A stretch of DNA of 64,000 nt, taken from assembly GCA_023362775.1 (NCBI GenBank), contig JALMGJ010000006.1, positions 58,247,501 to 58,311,500 of the forward strand. Direction: 5' to 3'. Under the pieces are notes generated by a model. The model searched no databases. It was given only the letters and a program-made list of their open reading frames with translations, and was not told where the DNA came from. Position 1 is the stretch's first letter. Each line of letters starts with the position of its first letter. Source of the stretch: Charina bottae. Taxonomy: Eukaryota > Chordata > Lepidosauria > Squamata > Charinaidae. The position numbers and the translations under genes are program-made. Shown here in pieces: positions 55,361 to 64,000 of this stretch.

Positions 55361-56725
55361 AAATGCAACTAAAGCATTCTTGATTAGTAGAAGTCTAATC
55401 ACTCTATTTATCTTAGTAGCAAATGGATTTTAATTGGGACACAAATATCTTGAAGTTAAGGTCTGTTTCACCCATATTTTAACAAGCCAAAGTTCCTGGC
55501 TCCTATAGAACTCTATGCCATGAACCCTGTTTTGCATACCTCAGTATCTGAATTTACACATCACACGGGCCCAGACCAACTAAACAATATTTTGGCTTTG
55601 GCTGCTGTGTCTTGCCCTTTCAGAATTTTGCACAAAAAAAAAAACTTTTCAGGCAAAGAAACACCTTATGTCACCTATTAAAGCTTAAATGTGAATTAAT
55701 TCCAGACAGGCAGTTACAGTATGTAATTGCTAAACTAGTTTCAATCAAATCACAGCATGCTACATGGGGAAAGAAAAAAAGTCATATCATAAGGTTATGG
55801 TGAAAGACATACGATACTCTGATTGTACCACATTTTAATTTTTCTGGGCATCAAAAGAAAGAAAATTAAATTTTGATTTCCTGGAATTTTGCTATTAAAT
55901 AGTAAAGTGCTTTGGTAGGACTTTACATACAGTAAGATGTAAAGTACATGCTATTTATAGTATATATTTATAGTTCATGCTATTTCGATTAATTACAGAT
56001 TAATTAAAAATCTCAGCATCTAAAACAAAAAATACACCCGACAGAGAGTAATACTTAGTTTTGGATTCAGCTTCTGCACCTTTTAAACTTTTTCTTCATA
56101 AAATTGATTATACAGAAACCTAACAACAATTTTAAAAGGAAGAGGAAATCATTGAATTATTCAGTACTTTTGATTCATTTTTATGTTCTTTTAAAAAATG
56201 TTTCAAACAAATGGTCAGAAACCTTTCTGTGGATGGCACAGAAAATCTTCCACAGCAGAAAAGGATGATCTGCAGGCATTTGAAACTGGTGGCTGCAAAG
56301 AGCACGTTGGAATGGACTAATACAGCTGCTCTCAATTCTATCTAGTTCTTCCCAGCCCACCTCCAGCCTGGGATTTAAAAAACCAGCTACAAAAATATCT
56401 GTCTGCCTCAGGCTTGAAGAGTCAGGCAAATGGCACTCTATGACCAAGAGGGCAAAGGCGATGTGGCCCCAAGGTCCCTCCATTGCTCTGAGAGGGGAGT
56501 TGCTGAGCATGGACTTGCTCTCTGGAGAGGGCAAGGGATGGGCCAGAGGGGACAGCACCCTCCAGGTGGGGTAGATTCCAGCCAGATTCAGGAGACAAGC
56601 TGGAGTGCAAACCGAGCCAGAGGAAGGCTCAAGGGAGCTGGAGGAGGTGGCATTGGAGGACCAAGCCAAGAGCTCTGGCCAGGGCCCAGCTCAAAATTCC
56701 CTTTTCTGGGTGGGAATTCTTTCTT

Positions 56726-56920
56726 AGCTGGAAAGAATGCTAATTCTCTGCCTCAACGCTGCCTTCAAGGCAATTGTTCAAGCCGTCCTCTGACATGGAA
56801 CAGAGTGATCAGCCAGCAGTGAGTACACATGGAAATAACTTCTATCCAAACAAAAACAGACAATCAGTCATGTCCTAAATATTTACTTATAGTTATAGAA
56901 AAAGGAGAAGTAATCAAATT
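56726..56920. repeat. 195-bp direct duplication, copy A
   Basis: Matches 58078-58272 over 195 bp with two substitutions seen and no indel. Contains AGCTGGAAAGAATGCTAATT and AGCCGTCCTCTGACATGGAA. Copy A is preceded by a good acceptor-like tract (GAATTCTTTCTTAG) and carries a donor-like GTGAGT, but no gene is recognised. Confidence 0.9.
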
Positions 56921-58077
56921 AATTTAATCCCTTTTCTGTGGAATTCCAACCCGGATTAATACAGAAAAATGCTTAGCGTACGAAGTTTCAAAGTAGCTGT
57001 TTACTGTAAAACATGTCTTTAAGGAAACTTTTGTGTTACTATATTTCATAGCAAATTATCTCCTGTGCTGCTTTCTTGACTGAATGACGGGGCAACAATG
57101 AATTTGGAATGCAGTGTTCCCTGCAAAAAAATCCCAGGTCCAAATCCCACAGAATCAGATCCCAGCTCATAATGAGGTTCATTTTCTTTACTAAGTTTGC
57201 CCTTGCATTTGCCTCTCCCAATACACCTGAGGTGTACTTGAATCAATATAATAGCAAGTTTCAGAATAAATGTTCTGCCTCCAATATATTGTAGCAGAAT
57301 AGAGACTTTCATTTTTGGGGTAAAATATAATATCCTGCAGTTTCCTTACAGAGCATCCTGTAAAAGGTTGTGAATCAAGTGTTGTTCCATAACAACCTCT
57401 AAATGGAAAAAGTTGTAGACAAATATCTGTGTTGGTGTGTTTCCAACTCCAGCATAATGAACACAGTGAAGAATATTATGTCTCAGTTCCCAGAAACCAA
57501 TAGATCAAGGATGTTCAGTAAAGTACCAGTGTGCATGTACAGAGGAGTTGACAGTATTTCTTTTGGTGTGACGTCTCATTGTGGAAGAGCCAGCTGTCTT
57601 GTAGAAATCAAAAGCCATATATCTGTGCAGAATGTTCACGGTCCTTTATATCTAAAACCTTGCTACATCCCTACTATCAAATAATAAAATCAGATCAAGT
57701 ATTCTGATCAGATACTCCTGTAAGGTTATGAAGTGTACAGGTTAAGAAATCTGTATTTGCCTTTTAGAATAATAACTGAACTCTTAATGAATAGGTCTTT
57801 TATAACAGTTGAATAAATATTTAACTTAACAAGCCAATCTTTGTCCTGAATAACCCCTGCATGCATAAAATATTTTCATATACAAAACAACACAAACATT
57901 TTAACAATCTATAATGTAATTCTTTTCTTGAATAGTTGACACACGTTATCTATATTTATTTGTTTCATTCTATTTTTTTCTTTTGCTTTTAATGTTGCAT
58001 TCTAAAGAAGAGAAAGCATCTTTTCAGCTGATTGACTGCAAAGCAAATGAGTATCCAACCTGCAACCAATGGAGCAG

Positions 58078-58272
58078 AGCTGGAAAGAATGCTAATTCTC
58101 TGCCTCAACGCTGCCTTCAAGGCAATTATTCAAGCCGTCCTCTGACATGGAACAGAGTGATCAGCCAGCAGTGAGTACACATGGAAATAACTTCTATCCA
58201 AACAAAAACAGACAATCAGTCATGTCCTAAATATTTACTTATAGTTAAAGAAAAAGGAGAAGTAATCAAATT
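58078..58272. repeat. 195-bp direct duplication, copy B
   Basis: Exact offset of 1,352 bp from copy A. The acceptor-like tract upstream of copy A is absent here. Confidence 0.9.
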
Positions 58273-58512
58273 TATTTTAATTATGACATTAGAACTGTAA
58301 TTATTAAAACTAGACTAATTTTATGAATGAAAAAATTAAAAAAATATAAAGCAAATATAAATTCAAAATAGATTGAATCAACTAAAACAAACTATGCATT
58401 AACTTCTTGGAGTTTCTGAAAATGAATTAACCTAACAATATATATAAGGGGTTTTTTTTTAATCAACAGCAATAAGAATATTCATGACTATTTGCAATTA
58501 TATACTGTAAGC

Positions 58513-58723
58513 CATAGCTTTCCAAACTGTGTGTTGCAACACAGTACTGTGTCACCTGCGGGGCCCAGGTGTGCTGCGCAAAAACCCGGAAGCGCGTGAA
58601 AACCCAAAAGCCCCGCAGTGGCAGCGCGCAAAAACCCAAAAGCGCCGCCGCAGCAGCGATTTCGGATTTTCGCCCGCGCGCCACCATTGGTGTGTCGCCA
58701 ACTGAAAAGTTTGGAAAGCCCTG
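58513..58723. mobile_element. hAT-type MITE, copy with 8-bp duplication
   Basis: Starts CATAGCTTTCCAAACTGTGT and ends AAGTTTGGAAAGCCCTG. Perfect 8-bp target duplication CTGTAAGC at 58505-58512 and 58724-58731. Shorter, diverged interior compared with 8872-9141. Confidence 0.85.
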
Positions 58724-59505
58724 CTGTAAGCCTTCAAGAAATTCACCTAACTTCTCATTAATATCAAGGGATGTGGAACAAGATTTGTTAGTCTTTGCTA
58801 AATTGAAAGGATTTTCTATCTGCTTTCTGTTGACTTTTCCAGATATTATTTCTAGGCAAGTAAAAAGAAAATTGCAGAAATTTTTAATTTTCCAGATTAG
58901 TATAGTTCCCTTGTCATCTAGCAATGAAATAGTTGAACAACACTACTTGCATATAATAAGATGTTGGTTAGACTGATCATTACAGATACAGAAAATACCT
59001 TATATAGCTCAATCTATATATATTTTTGCTTATCTTTTACAGTTTATTGGGGAAGCCATCATATATCAAGAAAGGCTATTTGTCCTTCTACTCCAATGTT
59101 ATCTATGCTACCCCCAGGATTTTCTCCATGGAAAACATGCATTTAGCACTACATAATCAGCCCCAGCCCTTAAAAGGAGACTTTACAGACCTTAATATAC
59201 AGTAATTGAAAACTGGTAGAAATTGAACACAGTGTAATCTACTAATCTGTCACTTCATAGTCCAACCATTTAAAGAATGCTACATTCAACCAATGTACTT
59301 GCACACAGCTAATCTGAATTAATTATGAGAGAAAACTAAGACATTGGGTCAGAAAATAGTCCTTTAATGACCACAGCGATGTTCTCTATAATAAAGTTCT
59401 TTGTTTGCAAAGTTATACGCCATCATACAAAATTTCTGAGAATGTATTATTTGTAATGGTACCCCATGTATAAAATACCCTATTCAGGTAGATTTTCCTA
59501 GCCCT

Positions 59506-59506
<1 letters not shown>

Positions 59507-59549
<43 letters not shown>

Positions 59550-59740
59550 ATTTAGCGGTTGTTGTAACCTGCCCAAATCTGCAGACTCTGGGTATTGTAT
59601 AACAAAAATATAAAAGAAGGATAATTCATGACACAAATAAACAATTAAATAACCCACACATACACCCCACCCCACAAAACAATTAATTCAAATTGAAAAC
59701 CAAGAAGTACAGAACTCCTTTTGCCTCTTTATGGAGCATT
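59507..59740 (-). mobile_element. Old L2-type 3' end with (TTGA)n tail
   Basis: (TTGA)10-like run at 59510-59549, then GTTGTAACCTGCCCAAATCT and GCAGACTCTGGGTATTGTAT, matching the L2 3' hairpin region in reverse. Confidence 0.6.
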
Positions 59741-60009
59741 AGGCGTGCTACACAAACCATCAGGGTAAGGTTTTAAGAATAAATGCAATGTATTTTTTTA
59801 AAAAATAAAGCATTTTCTTTTCTATTGAAAATTATTTAATACATTTATTCTGCTGTTTCATTTTATAATTTAGCAGCCTTAATCTGTTGCTTATAAAAGA
59901 TTATTTTAATCATTTTGGAATTTATAACTAGCAACACAAATACAAATGAGTGGGAGAGTTGAATCCTCTTTGGTATATCTGAACTGCAGATGGCAGCACA
60001 TAGATGACC

Positions 60010-60200
60010 TTGGTTGATCTTGGAAATTAAACAGGTCCAGCTCAGTTAATATTTCAATAAAAGATTCCCTAGAAATTGCAGAGTTGTAGGACTGACTGGA
60101 ACATTAAAAAAAAAATTCAGGAAGAAAGCAATAGTGAACCATATCGATAACATTTTCAAGAAAAACTGTATGGATGCAATCACCAGGAGCTGAGCTTGAT
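60010..60200 (+). mobile_element. 5S-rRNA-derived SINE
   Basis: TTGATCTTGGAAATTAAACA, CAGCTCAGTTAATATTTC and AAAGATTCCCTAGAAATTGC follow the 5S rRNA internal promoter and 3' half (TGATCTCGGAAGCTAAGCAG in the canonical gene). A BovB-type SINE body (AGGAAGAAAGCAATAGTGAA, TTTTCAAGAAAAACTGTATG) follows. Diverged and surely not a functional 5S gene. Confidence 0.65.
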
Positions 60201-61239
60201 TCAAAGCTGTCTTTACATTTTTAATGTTATTCTATATATTATTCTGTCTAATTCATGCCGATCCTCATGCACAATCCTGTTAATATTCTATACTATTTAT
60301 TATATTCTATACTATTACAATTGTGTGTTTGTGTATGTGTGTGTGTATGAATGAAACATTTTAATATTTTATTCTCACAAAGACATTTCCCTTTTTAGCA
60401 GCTGGTACATCTTAATGACCAAGACTGTATCTATCAAACCAGAGTATAAGCAGTCAATCTAGCATAAATCTATAACTGAATATGTTTGATGTCCATCCTC
60501 ACCTTCCTTGCAAAAGACTGATGAAAATACAGCTCTTTTATGAATTAGAGATCATGCATATGGCGTATGTTGAATAAATAAATAGTAAGAACTAAATTCA
60601 ACTAACTCTTGAGGTAGATTTTAAAAACCTGAAGCATTTTGTCCACAAACTAGAAATTATTTCTGTTCTATTCTCATACCAAATGCTCAGAATATAAAAG
60701 AGTGCCAATATCGCTTGAACTTTCTTAGAACCTTGTTGTTTCATTATTGTGCATGAAGTAGTCATTTGATAAGACTCGATGGGAAGCAAATCTGAAGAAG
60801 GTCTAATGTGTTTCAAAACTGAAGTAGAAAAAAAGACTCCTGCTTTTGTGACAACCAAGAATCTCTAAAAGCACTTAGAATGTTGAACGTGACAAGAAAA
60901 TAATGGCTTGTCAGTAATGTTTGACAAGCATTTCAAGGACAAAGCTAAACAATAATATTTTTAACTTTCTGGCATTAAGTCTTTATCTTTCAAAGCTTAA
61001 CTTTATGTTTTAAATTACTGAGGTAGCATCAACAAGAGGAAATTCCATCAGAATGTATTACAGGTGAGTTTGCAGCAACACAAAGGTTTTGAGATCTAGT
61101 TTGGGACCAGGATTTTGTGGAGCAGAAATCTGAATATACGCTAGAGTACTAAAAGAGCTATGTGAAGCAGCATGTTTTTTCTTGGAATTTAGGATTCACT
61201 TGAACCTAGTATATGTTCCTATTCTAAATGTCAGTTGCT

Positions 61240-61496
61240 TAATTTTCCAAACTGTGTGTGGCGACACAAAAGTGTGTCGCCACACACAGTCTGGTGTGTC
61301 GCCACACAACCCGGAAGCGCTGATCATCATCAGCGCTTCCGGGTTTTCCCGCGGCGACACACCAACTGCAGCGAGCAAAACCCGAAAGCAGCAGCGCTTC
61401 CGGGTTTTTGCGCGCTGCCGCACTTCCGGGTTTTCCCGTGGCGACACACCAACGCCGGTTGGTGTGTCGCCGCGGGAAAAACTTTGGAAAGCCCTG
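61240..61496. mobile_element. hAT-type MITE, close relative of the 8.9-kb copy
   Basis: Interior nearly the same as 8872-9141, including the AACCCGGAAGCGCTGAT palindrome (from 61308), and ending TTTGGAAAGCCCTG. The left terminus has decayed to AATTTTCCAAACTG, so no 8-bp duplication is visible. Confidence 0.8.
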
Positions 61497-62154
61497 GTCT
61501 ATACACTCAATGTTGTGGGCTTTTATCAGGCATTCTGTAGTCCACTGTGGAAATTACTTTGCTGGTTTAGATTCATTTGAACAAGCAAGACTCCTTTTAT
61601 TTTATTAAGATTACCAAAAGATGGATAAACTCAGTGTGCTGATACATGTTTACAACCTCACTCTGACAAAGCTCCCATTAGCTAGAATGGGAACCAAGAA
61701 GGAGAAAAAGAAAAGAAAAAGTATGGACATTCTCACCAACATAAGCTTTCCTACAGAGACACTGAAGAATAGGCCTCTCCTAAATAGGCCTTTCCTGACT
61801 TCAATAGAACTTTTTAGTGAGTAAAGGCACTTGCCTGGAAAAGTCAAGGAGTATAAAAAAGAGCCTGGAAGAAGAAGAAAAAGGCCAAAATGAAGGCACT
61901 AGATTTTTCACTCTATATAGTAAGGAAACAAATGTTTAGGAGGTTTGAAGAAGAAACAGGATGAGAGCAATTCATTGTTCCATGAAGATTAAATATACCA
62001 TTATTACTGAATTCCCTGACTCTTTGAGGGAGTGGTCTTGCATTAGTAACTATGATTGTGTACCCAAAGAGTATTAATGCTGCACATATCTCAAATAAGT
62101 TCTCAACATTCCATAAAATTAATCTTCTGGGTGATAATCTTCTGCGCAGCAACT

Positions 62155-62266
62155 TTCAAAAACGGGACAAATTGGCTTTTTTTCTTAAAAAGATGGGACG
62201 GTCAAGAATTGTTTGAAAAACGGGACTGTCCCGTTCAAAACGGGACGTATGGTCAGCCTATGCTAA
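62155..62266. mobile_element. Decayed DNA-transposon-like repeat
   Basis: AAACGGGACAAATTGGC, AAAAACGGGACTGTCCCGTT and AAAACGGGACGTATGGTCAG form repeated, partly palindromic CGGGAC/GTCCCG units typical of a squamate MITE family ending GTATGGTCAGCCTA. Confidence 0.5.
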
Positions 62267-62899
62267 AAGCAACTATTAATAATACAAATAAAATAATAAA
62301 CAATCATAAACAACAAAGTAACTAATAAATACAACCATAATTGCACTAGATAATAAATGAGAACTACAGTACATTTTCTCTGGTACTCTCTTATCCTTGT
62401 GCATCACATCTCCCTCAGTTACAGTGAAGAACACTTGAAAATTAAAGCAATCATTATCCGTAGAAATGACTGCATTTCTTATCACATACAGAAGTTTCTT
62501 TTGTATTCTAATTATATACTGTCTGACTATTTATTAGCACCAGAACTTTGCAAAACAGTAAAAATGTACTCCTGCCAAGCTATCACTTAACTGAATTTAT
62601 TTTTATAAATACAAGTGTATATTTGGAAGCAAGCTCAACCATTTTCACAGAATCATTGTGTTCAAGTACTATCAGATCAAGTTTTTATTTTCATAGCCAC
62701 TCTCTAGCAATACCTGAAAATTTTTGCTTTAAGAGAAAGACTTAAAATCTAAATCAAATGATGTCCCCTGGATGTCACCTTTGAAATATATAATTAGAGT
62801 AGAAAAGATACATAATTGTGTACCTAATAAAGTACTCTCCAAACCAAAATCTGTTTACATAAAGAGAACCCTGGTCTGAGACTAAACTGCAAAAGGTTC

Positions 62900-64000
62900 A
62901 AACACTCAGTTTTGTCCAGGGCCCTCTGGTACTGCAAATTTATCACCATCTTAAAAACTGGATGAAAGACAGATTAAAAATTGTTCAGAACCATTGGATC
63001 CAGGGATATTTTCTTGAGAAGGGGGTGGTCTGGCTCCTCTTTAAGAGCTGACAGAACCACCACATTCTCAAGGATTTATTCATCATTGCATAGATCCAAC
63101 CACATGTTATCTCCTGGGAGTGGCAGCAGAGAATTCCACGGCTAACAGAGAATGATCTGACCATGACAAGGGAAAATTCGCATTACCATTGCCCTGAGAC
63201 AATTACCAAGACTAACATATGGGCACCACTGTAAATCAGGCCCATAATAATGTTGCTCAGGCCCATGGTTGCCCTGGTGGTCATGAATCTCGAAGCTACC
63301 TCTAACTTCATGCAGAGAAAATGCATATTAAACTAACCCAGTACCATCAATCTGTGGAACTCCACTGCCAACCCAGCCACACTGTTCAGCACCTCGAGTT
63401 GGAAACTCACTATGCAACAGGGAGACTGGTACAGTAGCAGCTATCCCATCTGATCCCTAGAGAGCAGCTTTACCAATTGGGTCTCCCAACTGATTATCTG
63501 TTCAGCACCTCTGAAACACTATAAATCTCTCAGATGACTATAGCTACTCCACTGCCCTTTTCCTGGGGTTGGAGTTGGTGCCACATTTCCAACTGCGTGC
63601 ATTTCCAAGGGAGTAACATCCTCCTCCATGCCTAACCAGGTCTCCATAATGTACACCAGGTCAGCTCTCTTATCCACTATTGAGGGATCCCATAGCAGCA
63701 GCTGAAAGTCCAGGACACTAAGAGTCCGATGACTGGGCATTGGAGCCAAGCACAAGGGGCTGGAATGCAGAATCAAAATGATACACCAAAACTCTCTTCC
63801 CTGTGAATGGCCCACCCCTTTTCTCTCACCATATCTCCCCCTGGCTATCACCACCATGATATTTCCAGCCCCACCTCCAACACACCCCAATCCCTTCCCT
63901 CCCTCTCTCAGAGCAAAGGGCCCCATCTCAGACCCCAATGCCACAACTATCCAACTAGCTGGCTAATCAGTTCTTCAGGAAGCTTCTGCCCCACCATTCA
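62900..64000 (-). pseudogene. Decayed L2 copy running off the right edge
   Basis: Minus-strand relic. GGATATTTTCTTGAGAAGGG matches the LLKKPSLDP block, GAATGATCTGACCATGACAA matches SWSDHA, and a 141-codon frame (63944-63519) includes IVDKRADLVYIMETWLG, the start of the endonuclease (compare LITDEGADLLCITETWL in the intact copy). The linker between endonuclease and reverse transcriptase is deleted. Its upstream frame (VVIARGRYGERKG) matches the minus frame at 6815-6423 in the young copy. Confidence 0.72.

Noticed and set aside
56181..56669. 162-codon minus frame
   Set aside because: No recognisable domain; overlaps an equally long plus frame, suggesting GC-rich chance openness.
56727..56822. 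Possible host exon in duplication copy A
   Set aside because: Acceptor and donor look fair, but the 31-codon product is unrecognised and no partner exon was found; kept only as a finding.
60030..60110. 5S rRNA gene
   Set aside because: Too diverged and fused to a SINE body.

Overview
The window looks like a repeat-rich, AT-rich stretch of a squamate reptile (lizard or snake) genome. Evidence: BovB/RTE LINE sequence, Sauria-type tRNA SINEs with BovB-like ends, several L2-clade LINEs, a Penelope-like element, 5S-rRNA-derived SINE relics and GC-rich hAT-type MITEs, with no bacterial-style gene packing. Everything is read by eye from the sequence; family names rest on recognised motifs, not on a database search.

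Host gene: at the left edge, on the minus strand, two exons fit together. Exon 2338-2223 has a strong 3' splice site, an in-frame upstream stop, an ATG in good context and a GTAAGA donor. Exon 275-135 has a GTAAGT donor. The phases match exactly, and the join gives the N-terminus of a secreted or membrane protein with a long hydrophobic leader. I do not recognise the protein. The gene continues off the left end, and at least one non-coding 5' exon should lie at higher coordinates.

Layout. 2.8-3.2 kb: young Sauria SINE with a 12-bp target duplication. 3.4-8.2 kb: apparently full-length minus-strand L2 LINE with an intact 973-aa endonuclease/reverse transcriptase ORF and a repeat-bearing 5' region ending at a YY1-like motif. 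8.9-9.1 kb: GC-rich hAT MITE. 10.9-13.8 kb: tRNA-headed SINE, a 5'-truncated L2 with a snap-back inverted repeat at its 5' junction, then an older L2 relic. 16.1-19.0 kb: a third L2, recently inactivated. 19-31 kb: mostly AT-rich DNA with SINE relics, hairpins and microsatellites. 31.5-38.4 kb: Penelope territory, with one insertion (34463-37516) bounded by a 14-bp target duplication and carrying 388-bp pseudo-LTRs, plus fragments of two other families. All carry hammerhead-ribozyme-like cores. 38.4-52.9 kb: SINEs, L2 and CR1 relics, and an L1-like 5' end. 52.9-54.7 kb: BovB copy with 11-bp target duplication, both ends present and an in-frame internal deletion. 55-64 kb: a 195-bp near-identical duplication, more hAT MITEs, a 5S SINE and an L2 relic running off the right end.

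How the parts interact: two SINE-mobilising machineries are visible. One tRNA-derived SINE head occurs here with an L2-like tail (no target duplication seen) and with a BovB-like tail (14-bp target duplication). No prokaryotic system, CRISPR array or intact host RNA gene was found.
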